A stretch of DNA of 64,000 bases, from contig NZ_QGGL01000006.1 in the NCBI RefSeq assembly GCF_003148565.1, positions 1 through 64,000 of the forward strand. Direction: 5' to 3'. This document shows positions 13,908 to 21,977 of this stretch, one piece after another. The translations under genes were made by a program, and so were the position numbers. The DNA is from Tumebacillus permanentifrigoris. Lineage in GTDB: Bacteria > Bacillota > Bacilli > Tumebacillales > Tumebacillaceae. The first letter of the stretch is position 1, and each line of letters begins with the position of its first letter. Under the pieces are notes generated by a model. The model worked only from the letters and a program-made list of their open reading frames with translations, was not told the origin of the DNA and made no database searches.

Positions 13908-14525
13908 ATGCACGAAGCAAGCGATCAGGAATTGATTCAAGGTGTGCAAACAGGTGATGACGCCTGTTATCGCTTGCTGGTGGAGCGGTACCAGTCCCTC
14001 GTCTATACGATTGCGCTGCGCATGGTGCGCGATCGCACCGAAGCGGAGGACATCGTACAAGATGTGTTTTTGAAAGCCTTCCGCACGCTCGAACACTTCC
14101 GGGAGGAAGCGAGTTTCAAGACGTGGATCTGCAAGATCGCGACGAACCGCTGCATCGACTGGAAGCGCAAGCACGGCGTGCGGCAGGAGCGAACTGCGCA
14201 AGTCGAAGAGGCGGCGTGGATTCCAGACACGACGGTTGAACGCCCGGAGCAAGCACTGGTTCGGCGGGAGACACAAGCGGAAGTCAGGCGGTTGATCGAG
14301 GAGATGCCGGAGAAGTACCGGAAAATCCTGATCCTGTATCACTTCCAAAACATGAGTTACCAAGACATCGCAGACGATCAACAGATTTCGCCGCGCACGG
14401 TGGAGACTCGGTTGTACCGGGCGAAGCAGATGATGCGAACGGCTTTGAGAGGAGGGGAATCGGATGACACACATGAGCGAGAACTTGCTGTGGAGGTATC
14501 TGGAGGACGTTCTGGACGACGCTGA
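13908..14525 (+). CDS. ECF sigma factor (SigW-like)
   Basis: A 205-residue extracytoplasmic-function sigma factor. Region 2 reads LVERYQSLVYTIALRMVRDRTEAEDIVQDVFLKAF with FKTWICKIATNRCIDWKRK; region 4 reads IEEMPEKYRKILILYHFQNMSYQDIAD with SPRTVETRLYRAKQMMR. The last 62 bases overlap the anti-sigma gene, so the two are translationally coupled. The operon continues with two membrane proteins, which suggests an envelope-stress regulon. Confidence 0.93.
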   Translation: MHEASDQELIQGVQTGDDACYRLLVERYQSLVYTIALRMVRDRTEAEDIVQDVFLKAFRTLEHFREEASFKTWICKIATNRCIDWKRKHGVRQERTAQVEEAAWIPDTTVERPEQALVRRETQAEVRRLIEEMPEKYRKILILYHFQNMSYQDIADDQQISPRTVETRLYRAKQMMRTALRGGESDDTHERELAVEVSGGRSGRR

Positions 14526-14943
14526 ACGCGACGTGGTGGATGCACACCTGGAGGTGTGTGACGCTTGTGTCGATCTCTTGGCCGAAGTGGCGGCAAGCCA
14601 TGGTGATGAGGAGTTTTGGCTGGAACAGCCGTCGCTTGATTTGACAGATCGGGTGATGGAACTGGTGTTGGAATCCGGGCGTGTGGAGCAAGCGGCGGCG
14701 AAAGTGGTGCCAATGCCTGTGCGACGTCAATCCCCGAAGCTTGAAGTGTTCACGCGCTTCGTGACAGCGGCGGTGGTCACCGGGTTCATGATGCTAGGCT
14801 CGTATGAAGCTGCCAAAGTTCAGCAATTCCCCGTCGTCGGCACGCTCCAAGAAAAAGTGGAGGAAGCCTCTGTCGACACGGCGGCCCTGTACATGTCCGT
14901 CCACGACTGGATTGATAGCCTATCTGCGAAGATCTCAAATTAA
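14464..14943 (+). CDS. Zinc-finger (ZAS) anti-sigma factor
   Basis: A 159-residue protein with an N-terminal anti-sigma domain (LLWRYLEDVLDDAERDVVDAHLEVCDACVDLL) holding the H-x3-C-x2-C zinc motif. One membrane helix follows at about 95-115 (FVTAAVVTGFMMLGSY), then an extracytoplasmic tail. It should hold the preceding ECF sigma factor at the membrane until a signal triggers release. The 62-base overlap with the sigma gene supports the pairing. Confidence 0.88.
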   Translation: MTHMSENLLWRYLEDVLDDAERDVVDAHLEVCDACVDLLAEVAASHGDEEFWLEQPSLDLTDRVMELVLESGRVEQAAAKVVPMPVRRQSPKLEVFTRFVTAAVVTGFMMLGSYEAAKVQQFPVVGTLQEKVEEASVDTAALYMSVHDWIDSLSAKISN

Positions 14944-14965
14944 TCATCTGAATGGAGGAACGACC

Positions 14966-15715
14966 ATGCATTGTCATACCCATACCGATCAACCCGTAGC
15001 ACGGGAGTGCCGCAGTTGCCACCACCTGATCTGTGCGGAATGCGTCGTACTGGTAGGGGAGGACGCGCTGTGCAAGTCTTGTGTCGCCCAACAGTTGCTC
15101 AGCCGCAACACGTATCAACAAGCGAAACCTCAACCGACGGTACATCTCCACAAAACGACCGACCCGCAAGCAGAAGCGATGAACACGTTGCTTCACAAGG
15201 ACGAAGCGTTGCACAGACCGGTAAAAAGCGGATTTCTCACCGTGTTGTTCTCCTTGTTGCCAGGACTGGGCCATTACTACTTGGGCTTGGAAAAACGCGG
15301 CTTGAACTTGATGCTGATGTTCTTCGGCTTGATCTTCCTCGTCTCGATCGTCCCGAATGTGGTGAACTTCCCAGTCGGGCTGGGCTTCCCGATCCTCTGG
15401 TTCTACTCGCAGTTCGATGCGTTGAAGTTCCGCACGCTGATCAACCAAGGGGCGAACTACCGCGATGAGCCGATCCTGCCGCAGATGATGCGCTATGTAA
15501 ACTTGAAGTACCTCGGCTGGTTGCTGGCGCTGTTCGCGGTGATGGGAATTTTCAGCAACTTGCTTGATATCCTCCCGATCGATTACACTATGAAAGCCAT
15601 GATTAAACAACTCACCTCCGCGTTCGTCTTGCTCGCGATAGGGTTCTGGATCTTAAAGGGCAAGAGCGTGCCGTTCTTGCCGAGAGAAGAGAGTGAAGAT
15701 CGCAACCATGCGTAG
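14966..15715 (+). CDS. B-box zinc-finger membrane protein
   Basis: A 249-residue protein. The N-terminus is a B-box-like zinc finger with regularly spaced Cys/His (MHCHTHTDQPVARECRSCHHLICAEC, then CKSC). A linker leads to three or four membrane helices (SGFLTVLFSLLPGLGHYYLGL, the TM2-like hairpin, then MLMFFGLIFLVSIVPNVV and later helices). Third gene of the sigma operon, 22 bases after the anti-sigma stop, with GGAGG before ATG 14966. Probably senses or modulates the envelope signal; no exact function known. Confidence 0.8.
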   Translation: MHCHTHTDQPVARECRSCHHLICAECVVLVGEDALCKSCVAQQLLSRNTYQQAKPQPTVHLHKTTDPQAEAMNTLLHKDEALHRPVKSGFLTVLFSLLPGLGHYYLGLEKRGLNLMLMFFGLIFLVSIVPNVVNFPVGLGFPILWFYSQFDALKFRTLINQGANYRDEPILPQMMRYVNLKYLGWLLALFAVMGIFSNLLDILPIDYTMKAMIKQLTSAFVLLAIGFWILKGKSVPFLPREESEDRNHA

Positions 15716-17018
15716 AATTGGAACTTTGACCAGTGCGTGCACCTTGCTCGCACTTGGTCTTTTGCTTTTCTCAGATTTGCTGTGGAGCTCCCATTGGTTT
15801 TTGGGCGGCTTGAACTTTTGGCCAGTGGTGGTCGCAGGTCTCGGGACGGAACTCGTGTACAGTGTGTATAAGATTCGACGCAAGCGCCTGCCAGAACGAT
15901 TGAAACTCGACGGGCGTTCGCTTGGGCTTTTGTTCCTCGTCACTGTGTTCTCCGTCAACTTCTACCTCACGAGCAGCAATGTTGCGGAGGGAGCACAGGA
16001 GGAGGCCGCGGCAGCCCCGATCCCGTCCTCGCTGTTCTCCGTCACTCAAAAAGACGTGCCCTTGCCAAAACTTGGCGCGATGCTACAGCCGGACAGCCAC
16101 CAAGTCGTGATTCAAAACCCACTTGGCAAAGTCGAAGTCGTCGGCACGGAAGGCCGGCTGTTGCGCATCGAAGGCATTGCCCACGTCACGGGGCAGGATG
16201 AGGCGATGCTTCAGAATCAAGCGCTCGGGTTGGCGCCGATCGTCGACTTCGGCGCAACGATGACCGTCGCCGTGCGGGCAGGCAAGTTGGACGGCGAGGA
16301 AAAGGACACGCGCCGTGTCGATCTGCGCATTGAAGTGCCCAAAGGGGTTGAGCTGTCGATTCACGCTGAGCATGGGGACCTCAAAGTTTCCAACTATGAA
16401 GGCGCAACCACGCTCTGGACGAAGTCCGGGGCGATCAGTGTGGACAAGCTCACCGGTGCGCTCACCGCCGTGTCCTTGAACGGCAAGGTCAGTGCCAAGG
16501 GCATCACAGGTCCAGTCACGCTCAATGCCCAACAAGGCGGGGTGGCGGCGACCGATATTCTGGGCGACGTCGTCATCAAGTCGGACAGCGGGGATTCACA
16601 AGTCCAGAACATCGGTGGCAAACTGGATTTCACAGGCAACTATGGTCGGATGTCAATCCTGTCGGTCGAAGGCGATACCACGATCCACGCCAACAACGGC
16701 CTCGTCTCCTGTGACGACCTGGAAGCAGGTCTGGCAGCCACGCTGCAGGACGGGGAGTTCCGCTTGACTGGCGGACGTGTCGAAGGGGCGTGGACGATCA
16801 CCTCGACGAACACCAAGGTCAGCCTGAGTTTGCCCAAGGACAGCGACCTCAAGTTCCTCGGTGAAACCAACAAGGGCGTGATCAAAGGCCCAACCAAGCA
16901 AAGCCCGGGCAGTGGCACGAAAACGGGCGCGTTGATCACCGAACAGATGGGAACGGGCCACAATCCGTTGACCGTGCGTTCTGACAACGGCAGTATCTTC
17001 GTCGACCTGCACGAGTAG
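15693..17018 (+). CDS. DUF4097 (toastrack) envelope protein
   Basis: A 441-residue membrane-anchored protein. Two or three N-terminal helices (residues about 10-90) resemble LiaI/LiaF-like membrane parts. The rest is a long beta-solenoid of the DUF4097/toastrack type with repeating LKVSNYEG, AISVDKLTG, VSAKGITG and DSQVQNIGG turns. Such proteins work in cell-envelope stress systems (LiaF/LiaG, PspC-like). It overlaps the previous gene by 23 bases; GTG 15693 follows GAGAGAAGAGA. Fourth and last gene of the ECF sigma operon. Confidence 0.82.
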   Translation: MKIATMRRIGTLTSACTLLALGLLLFSDLLWSSHWFLGGLNFWPVVVAGLGTELVYSVYKIRRKRLPERLKLDGRSLGLLFLVTVFSVNFYLTSSNVAEGAQEEAAAAPIPSSLFSVTQKDVPLPKLGAMLQPDSHQVVIQNPLGKVEVVGTEGRLLRIEGIAHVTGQDEAMLQNQALGLAPIVDFGATMTVAVRAGKLDGEEKDTRRVDLRIEVPKGVELSIHAEHGDLKVSNYEGATTLWTKSGAISVDKLTGALTAVSLNGKVSAKGITGPVTLNAQQGGVAATDILGDVVIKSDSGDSQVQNIGGKLDFTGNYGRMSILSVEGDTTIHANNGLVSCDDLEAGLAATLQDGEFRLTGGRVEGAWTITSTNTKVSLSLPKDSDLKFLGETNKGVIKGPTKQSPGSGTKTGALITEQMGTGHNPLTVRSDNGSIFVDLHE

Positions 17019-17030
17019 TGTGGCAAACGA

Positions 17031-17062
17031 ACAAAACCCCTATCCAGAGATAGGGGTTTTGT
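17031..17062. terminator. Bidirectional terminator
   Basis: CAAAACCCCTATC pairs with GATAGGGGTTTTG around four bases. It serves the sigma operon and the convergent gene at 17081-17272. Confidence 0.88.
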
Positions 17063-17080
17063 CAGTTGTAGAGGGCTTGA

Positions 17081-17272
17081 TCAGTCCATGTCGATTGCGT
17101 CCATCATCGATTCTGCGATGCGACCCATGTCATCGCTGGACTCGCCAGCTACGTTGTTGCGGCGCATCATTTCCCAAGCTGCGATGCCAACGCCAGCACC
17201 GACAACCAGTGCGGTTACGGTGTTGATGCCGCGTTTGCGACGGGGCATCATGTCATTGATAAGTTCCCACAT
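17081..17272 (-). CDS. Small YtxH-like hypothetical protein (63 aa)
   Basis: A 63-residue protein: MWELINDMMPRRKRG, one hydrophobic helix (TVTALVVGAGVGIAAWEMM) and an acidic tail. GGGAGGTGG lies seven bases before the ATG on the minus strand. It resembles small single-helix YtxH/YrzQ-like proteins of Bacillales. Function unknown. Confidence 0.75.
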   Translation of the reverse strand: MWELINDMMPRRKRGINTVTALVVGAGVGIAAWEMMRRNNVAGESSDDMGRIAESMMDAIDMD

Positions 17273-17401
17273 GTTCTACCACCTCCCGTGACTTTATTTT
17301 TTACACTTTTTCTGAGAAGATACGCTGTTCGAGTTGGCGAAGTGTGGTATTATATTGTCAGCTTCATAAATAAAACACACAGGTGTGGGGTAGATTAAGA
17401 G

Positions 17402-17854
17402 ATGAATATTGTAAATCGTGACGCTGAGTTAAGAGCCAATCTAATTAACATGTTTATCAGGATTAATAACTTGCTGATCAAGCATGGCAATAGCAACCGT
17501 CTGGCTGGGGCCTTTGGTCTCTCGCAACAGCAATGGACGTTGCTCAGCGTGTTGTACCGCAGTGGACAAGGCATGACGATGACTGAGCTTGGCAAGAACC
17601 TACTCGTCACCAAAGCCAACATGACGGGGATGATCGACCGGCTGGAGCGCGACGGATTCGTATCCCGTCACCCGGACCAGTTCGACCGCCGCGTCACCAA
17701 GGTATTGCTGACCGAGAAAGGCAATGAGTTTATGTTAGCCATCAAAGGCCCGCGCGACCAGTTCAGTGAAGATATGTTTGCTGATTTTTCGGGCGACGAA
17801 TTAACCAATTTTTGCGGATATTTAGAACGTTTGTTCAATCGGTTGGATCGCTGA
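17402..17854 (+). CDS. MarR family transcriptional regulator
   Basis: A 150-residue winged-helix repressor: LSQQQWTLLSVLYRSGQGMTMTELGKNLLVTKANMTGMIDRLERDGFV is the HTH, followed by the wing DQFDRRVTKVLLTEKG. Helices at both ends should form the dimer interface. The ligand and targets are unknown. The AT-rich upstream stretch contains GGTATTATATTG, which may be part of its promoter. Divergent from the small YtxH-like gene. Confidence 0.92.
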   Translation: MNIVNRDAELRANLINMFIRINNLLIKHGNSNRLAGAFGLSQQQWTLLSVLYRSGQGMTMTELGKNLLVTKANMTGMIDRLERDGFVSRHPDQFDRRVTKVLLTEKGNEFMLAIKGPRDQFSEDMFADFSGDELTNFCGYLERLFNRLDR

Positions 17855-17912
17855 CAGATGGGAGACTCCCCGTTCGGAGGATGGGACCGCAACGAACAAT
17901 CTCATAGCGACA

Positions 17913-17947
17913 GAGAAAAGCGGCGTCCCGTGTGGACACCGCTTTTT
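17913..17947. terminator. Terminator between MarR and peroxiredoxin genes
   Basis: AAAAGCGGCGTCC and GGACACCGCTTTT pair with one mismatch; it can serve both convergent genes. Confidence 0.8.
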
Positions 17948-18456
17948 TATGACTGGGTAGGTTCGTCGGGAGTTGCTTCCTCGGCCGGTTTCGGTTCCGG
18001 GATCGGCAACGTGCCATCGTTGACCGCTTGGATGAGGTCGAACAGTTCTTGGTTGGTAGGCATGCCGCGATAGACATAGCGAACGATCATGTCCTTGTCG
18101 AGGATGTAGACGGTGCGCGCCTGCATGAAGCCCATCAAGGTCGGAATGCGGAAGTGGTAGGCGAGTTGCCAACGCTCATCATAGATCAGCGGGAAGCCGA
18201 AGTCGTTTTTGGCGGCGAACTTCTGGTGCTTCTCCGGTTTGCCTGGATTGACGCCAAACACGACCGTATCGAGCGCTGCATAGTTCGGCAGGGCATCGCG
18301 CGCTGCACAGAGTTGATTGCGGCAAGTTCGCGTGTTGTTGAGCGGGTAGAAGATCAGGAGCACGTTTTTCTTGCCTTTGTATTTGTACAGATGGACAGGC
18401 CCTTCGGTGCTGTCCATTTTAAAGTCAGGTGCTTGTGCGCCAACGTCTAACAGCAT
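17947..18456 (-). CDS. Peroxiredoxin of the BCP/AhpC-TSA type
   Basis: A 169-residue thioredoxin-fold peroxidase reducing hydroperoxides in the cytosol. The active site reads FYPLNNTRTCRNQLC: Pro38, Thr42 and the peroxidatic Cys45, with Cys50 five residues later as resolving Cys, as in BCP. The C-terminus has a proline/glutamate-rich tail (PEPKPAEEATPDEP). The start is ATG 18456 (minus strand) after GAGGAG; longer upstream frames have no ribosome site. Confidence 0.88.
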   Translation of the reverse strand: MLLDVGAQAPDFKMDSTEGPVHLYKYKGKKNVLLIFYPLNNTRTCRNQLCAARDALPNYAALDTVVFGVNPGKPEKHQKFAAKNDFGFPLIYDERWQLAYHFRIPTLMGFMQARTVYILDKDMIVRYVYRGMPTNQELFDLIQAVNDGTLPIPEPKPAEEATPDEPTQS

Positions 18457-18614
18457 GGAGTCAACTCCTCGTCTCAGTCGTTCAGCATCAAGTCTATCGA
18501 AAAAAACCATCCCTCGCAACTGAAGAGAAGCAGGAGAATTCTCTTTGAGACCGAAATAGTGAAAATCATGTCGTATTTTGACGAAAATGGAAACGGAAAT
18601 GGAGTGATCCGAAC

Positions 18615-19898
18615 GTGAAGATCTGGCTCACCTACCTGCGCCGACCGGAACTCCTCTTGTTCGTTGTTCTTTTGAGTATTGGGGTGACCGAATACTTGAT
18701 TCATGGCCACACCACGGGTGCGCTGTTGCAGGAGGCTCTGTTAGGGGCAACGGCGTTGTATAGTCTGATCTGTGTGTTGCGTCAACGCCCGCAGAGTCGT
18801 TCGCTGTCGGTGGATCTGATGACCGGGCTGCATACGCACCGCAAGATCACCGAGCTGTTGCAGGAGGCCCTCCAGCGTTCGGATGAAGTGAAACAGCCGG
18901 TGACGGTGCTCTATCTGGATGTCGACGATTTCCGCCCGATCAACAACCACTACGGGTATGCGACGGGCGATCTGGTCTTGCAATACCTCGTGGAGCAGAT
19001 GCGGTTGGATGTGCGACCAAGCGATCAGATCGGGCGATATGGTGGCGATGAGTTCGTGATCGTGTTGCCGGATACCAGTGCAGAGCAAGCGGGGGCGATC
19101 GCGCAAGGGATTCAAAAGCGCCTGCGGGAGCAGCGCTTTTTTGCCGGGCAGTATGAGGAAGCCCTGCCGGTCACGATGTCGATTGGGATCGCTGAATATC
19201 CGCACGATGCCCGCACCGCCCAAGACTTGCTGGAGGCGGCAGCAGAGTCGAAGGAGCACGCCAAGCATGAAGGTCTCGCGAAACTTCAACGGCGCAGTCA
19301 TCTCGAAGAGATCCAGTCCTATGTCACGACCGGCTCCGACCTGCTCGAACTGTACATCCTCTCGCTGAAGGACAAGGACACCTACACCGTTCAGCACTCG
19401 GAGGACGTCGCGGACTACGTGCGGTTGCTGGCCGAGGCGTTGCAACTGCCAGAATCGACACAGCGCGAACTGCAAGTGGCCGGACTGTTCCACGACATCG
19501 GCAAGGTGCTGATCCCCGACCCGATCTTGAAGAAACCAGGCCGCTTGACCGACCAAGAGTATGTCTCGATGAAAAACCATGTCACGATCTCGCATGAGAT
19601 TCTCGCTGACCATTACACCAGCGAGACGATGGAACAGGGCGTGCTCTACCACCATGAGCGCTTCGATGGACGCGGTTATCCGCTGGGGTTGAGCGGGGAC
19701 GCGATTCCCTTGGCAGGTCGCATCCTCGCGATCGCCGACTCGTTTTCTGCGATGACCCTCGACCGCTCCTACCGCAAGAGCAAGACGATCGAGGAGGCGC
19801 TGACGGAGATTCGCCGCTGTGCAGGCGCGCAGTTCGATCCGCTGTTAGCCGAGTTGTTCTGTGATACCATCGAACAGTACGGAAAAAAGAGAGCATAG
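18615..19898 (+). CDS. GGDEF diguanylate cyclase fused to HD-GYP phosphodiesterase
   Basis: A 427-residue bifunctional c-di-GMP protein. Residues about 10-60 hold two membrane helices. The GGDEF domain (about 70-225) has VLYLDVDDFRPINNHYGYATGD and an intact RYGGDEFVIV. The HD-GYP domain (about 235-427) has HSEDVADYVRLLAEAL, FHDIGKVLIPD, HHERFDGRGYP and ADSFSAMT. Both active sites look complete, so it could make and break c-di-GMP. Starts at GTG 18615. A c-di-GMP riboswitch lies 6 kb away at 25968. Confidence 0.93.
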   Translation: MKIWLTYLRRPELLLFVVLLSIGVTEYLIHGHTTGALLQEALLGATALYSLICVLRQRPQSRSLSVDLMTGLHTHRKITELLQEALQRSDEVKQPVTVLYLDVDDFRPINNHYGYATGDLVLQYLVEQMRLDVRPSDQIGRYGGDEFVIVLPDTSAEQAGAIAQGIQKRLREQRFFAGQYEEALPVTMSIGIAEYPHDARTAQDLLEAAAESKEHAKHEGLAKLQRRSHLEEIQSYVTTGSDLLELYILSLKDKDTYTVQHSEDVADYVRLLAEALQLPESTQRELQVAGLFHDIGKVLIPDPILKKPGRLTDQEYVSMKNHVTISHEILADHYTSETMEQGVLYHHERFDGRGYPLGLSGDAIPLAGRILAIADSFSAMTLDRSYRKSKTIEEALTEIRRCAGAQFDPLLAELFCDTIEQYGKKRA

Positions 19899-19920
19899 CC
19901 GCCCGGCTGTGCTTTTTTTA
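19892..19920 (+). terminator. Terminator overlapping the stop of the GGDEF/HD-GYP gene
   Basis: AGCATAGCC and GGCTGTGCT pair around GCCC, followed by seven T. Confidence 0.75.
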
Positions 19921-19959
19921 TAATAGAGGGTAGACAGCAAGAGGAGGACCTCAAACCCT

Positions 19960-21033
19960 ATGAGTAAATTGGCAACCCGAGATGGCATCGGGTCAGATCT
20001 GTTAGATTGGTATGAAGCCACCAAGCGCGACCTGCCCTGGCGGCGGACGCGCGATCCTTACGCGATCTGGGTATCGGAAGTGATGCTGCAGCAGACGCGT
20101 GTGGAGACGGTGATTCCCTATTGGGAGCGGTTTTTGGAGCGCTTCCCGACGATTGAAGCGCTCGCAGATGCGCCGGAGCCGGACGTATTAAAACTCTGGG
20201 AGGGGTTAGGCTACTACTCCCGCGTGCGCAACCTTCAGAAGGCCGCTCAGGTGGTCAAGGAACGTCATCACGGCATCGTGCCCGATAACTTGGACGAGAT
20301 GCGTGCGTTGCCCGGTGTAGGGCCGTACACGGCGGGTGCGGTGCAATCGATCGCCTATGATCGCGATGTGCCGGCGGTGGATGGCAACGTGTTCCGCGTT
20401 CTGTCGCGCCTCTACCTCATCGAGGACGACATCATGAAGCCCAAGACGCGCAAAATCTTTGAGGACCTCGCAGAGTTTCTGATCCCCGCAGGTCGTGCGG
20501 CCGCGTTTAACCAAGGCTTGATGGAACTCGGTGCCCGCGTCTGCGTCCCGAAAAACCCGCGCTGTGGCACGTGTCCCGTTCAAGCGCACTGCAAAGGGTT
20601 CGCGGAGGGTGTCGCCGAATCACTGCCCGTCAAGGAAAAGAAAAAACCCCCGCGCCCGGTCGACATGACCGCCGCGATCCTGCGCGACGGCGACCGCGTC
20701 CTGATTCGCCGCCGTCCGGACAAAGGGCTGCTGGCGAGTCTCTGGGAATTTCCTGGCGGTGAGCGGCTGCCAGACGAGACGCTGGAGCAGAGCCTCACCA
20801 CCCACCTGTGCCAAGACCTCGGCCTCACGGTTGAGCCCTTGCACCTCTTCGCCCAAGTCGAACATACGTTTAGCCACCTGCACTGGAACCTGCGCGTGTA
20901 CGAATGCGCGGTGCGCTCTGGGCAGGTGCGCGTTGCAGAGGATGTCCAATGGGTCGCGCTCGCCGACCTCGAGGACTTCGCGTTCCCTGTTGCCCACCAG
21001 AAAATCGTCAAACAACTGGTCGGCTTGATCTAA
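19960..21033 (+). CDS. mutY: A/G-specific adenine glycosylase
   Basis: A 357-residue base-excision enzyme removing A opposite 8-oxoG. The N-terminal HhH-GPD domain has DLPWRRTRDPYAIWVSEVMLQQT with catalytic Glu, then LWEGLGYYSRVRNLQ and LPGVGPYTAGAV, followed by catalytic Asp in VPAVDGNVFRV. The FeS loop is C-x6-C-x2-C-x5-C (CVPKNPRCGTCPVQAHC). The C-terminal NUDIX-like domain (about 230-355) recognises 8-oxoG. GAGGAGG precedes ATG 19960. Confidence 0.96.
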   Translation: MSKLATRDGIGSDLLDWYEATKRDLPWRRTRDPYAIWVSEVMLQQTRVETVIPYWERFLERFPTIEALADAPEPDVLKLWEGLGYYSRVRNLQKAAQVVKERHHGIVPDNLDEMRALPGVGPYTAGAVQSIAYDRDVPAVDGNVFRVLSRLYLIEDDIMKPKTRKIFEDLAEFLIPAGRAAAFNQGLMELGARVCVPKNPRCGTCPVQAHCKGFAEGVAESLPVKEKKKPPRPVDMTAAILRDGDRVLIRRRPDKGLLASLWEFPGGERLPDETLEQSLTTHLCQDLGLTVEPLHLFAQVEHTFSHLHWNLRVYECAVRSGQVRVAEDVQWVALADLEDFAFPVAHQKIVKQLVGLI

Positions 21034-21074
21034 CGGTTCGGTATGAGATGACCGGCAAACCTGTGAATCTTTTT

Positions 21075-21110
21075 GATTCGTTTGAACGAATCGTGAAAAC
21101 TATGTAAAAT
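21075..21110 (+). promoter_or_regulatory. Promoter with palindrome before the HesB selenoprotein gene
   Basis: TTGAAC (21082-21087), 17-base spacer and TAAAAT (21105-21110) form a good promoter. A perfect palindrome GATTCGTT-TG-AACGAATC (21075-21092) covers the -35 box, the expected position for a repressor site. Confidence 0.65.
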
Positions 21111-21140
21111 CAAAGTAGTATGACGAAGGAGGTACTGCCC

Positions 21141-21431
21141 ATGATCGCAGTGACCGATCTCGCTTTGGAGAAGATCCAAGAGATCCTACAGGAAGAACGC
21201 GATGAGAATCTCATCATCCGTGTGAATGTCTCCCCCGGCTGAGGCGGCATGAAGTTCCACTTGGTTCTGGATGAACCGAGAGAGCATGACAGACGCCTAG
21301 AAGTCCGCGGGTTGCATTTCGCCGTCGACGCATTTGCCGCGTCGTACATCGAGCAAGTGACCGTGGATTTTGATGAGTACGAAGATAGTTTTATCGTGAT
21401 CAACGAGGCGGGGCCGAACTCTGCCTGTTAG
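21141..21431 (+). CDS. HesB/IscA-like selenoprotein 1 (in-frame TGA = Sec34)
   Basis: Ninety-six residues if TGA 21240-21242 is read as selenocysteine. The frame before it reads MIAVTDLALEKIQEILQEE and LIIRVNVSPG; after it GGMKFHLVLDEP continues without shift to the true stop at 21429. In HesB/IscA proteins that place is the conserved Cys of the GGC-S-G motif, a cluster-binding residue. HesB-like selenoproteins are a known family (TIGR01911). A hairpin at 21260-21280 fits a bacterial SECIS. AAGGAGG precedes ATG 21141, and the gene has its own promoter. The likely role is Fe-S assembly or thiol redox chemistry. A pseudogene is the alternative, but a second gene in this window has TGA at the same codon. 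Confidence 0.85.
21260..21280 (+). promoter_or_regulatory. Putative bacterial SECIS element 1
   Basis: CTTGGTTC-TGGAT-GAACCGAG: an eight-pair stem (one U-G) with a five-base loop whose second base is G. The stem starts 17 bases after the TGA and the loop 25 bases after it, within the usual bacterial SECIS range. The matching hairpin at 32992 differs by a compensatory change. Confidence 0.7.
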
Positions 21432-21461
21432 ATACACGCCTCAATGAAGGGATGATGCAAC

Positions 21462-21869
21462 ATGTCGATGAACCCACCGGTTCAAGTCAACTATGATATC
21501 AAAACGATGGAGCGCTGCGTATCCGCAACGTTCGCGTTCGGCCCGACGTCGCTGAACAATCCGTACTTCACCATCTATTTCGTCGTCAACAACGCAGGCA
21601 TCGTCGCGATCTACGACAAGTCGATGCCGCTCGCAAACACCCAGCCCAACGAGAACAACGAAGTTCCGTTCCTCGATGAGCTCAAAACCAATTCGATCGC
21701 AGTCAAGCAAGGCAGCAACAAGTACGAGATCCTGCGCTTCATCCACGAAGAGTTGGAGCGCATCGGCGAGAAGTTGCAACGCGAAGGCCGTCCGCTCAGC
21801 GATGCAGATCTCGGCAAACTGATGACCAAGGTCGCCAGCAAGTTCGAAGGCGCCGCACCGCAACAGTAA
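21462..21869 (+). CDS. Hypothetical protein (135 aa)
   Basis: A 135-residue soluble protein starting MSMNPPVQVNYDIKTMERCVS, with a beta-rich N-terminal half (NPYFTIYFVVNNAGIVAIYDKSM) and a helical C-terminal half (ILRFIHEELERIGEKLQREG). ATG 21462 follows a GAAGGGATGATG ribosome region 30 bases after the HesB selenoprotein stop, so the two are probably cotranscribed. No family recognised; the pairing with a selenoprotein is the only clue. Confidence 0.75.
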   Translation: MSMNPPVQVNYDIKTMERCVSATFAFGPTSLNNPYFTIYFVVNNAGIVAIYDKSMPLANTQPNENNEVPFLDELKTNSIAVKQGSNKYEILRFIHEELERIGEKLQREGRPLSDADLGKLMTKVASKFEGAAPQQ

Positions 21870-21876
21870 GCACGGA

Positions 21877-21916
21877 GAAAAAAGACCTGAGCCGGCAACG
21901 GTTCAGGTCTTTTTTG
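21877..21916 (+). terminator. Terminator after the HesB selenoprotein operon
   Basis: AAAAAAGACCTGA pairs with TTCAGGTCTTTTTT around a GC-rich loop. Confidence 0.9.
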
Positions 21917-21927
21917 CAATCTAGTGT

Positions 21928-21977
21928 GCATACACATATACCACGAGAATCTGAGAATCGGAGGTGCATGTGTATGC
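21928..21977 (+). repeat. Inverted repeat enclosing ribosome site and start codon
   Basis: GCATACACAT (21928-21937) and ATGTGTATGC (21968-21977) are perfect reverse complements. The right arm contains ATG 21974 and the loop contains GGAGG. In mRNA the stem would hide the start codon of the serine-hydrolase-like gene; in DNA it may be a regulator site. Confidence 0.6.

Noticed and set aside
21141-21431. Reading the HesB-like gene as a pseudogene with a nonsense mutation
   Set aside because: The stop is exactly at the conserved cysteine, a second paralogue has the same feature, both have SECIS-like hairpins and the family is known to contain Sec.
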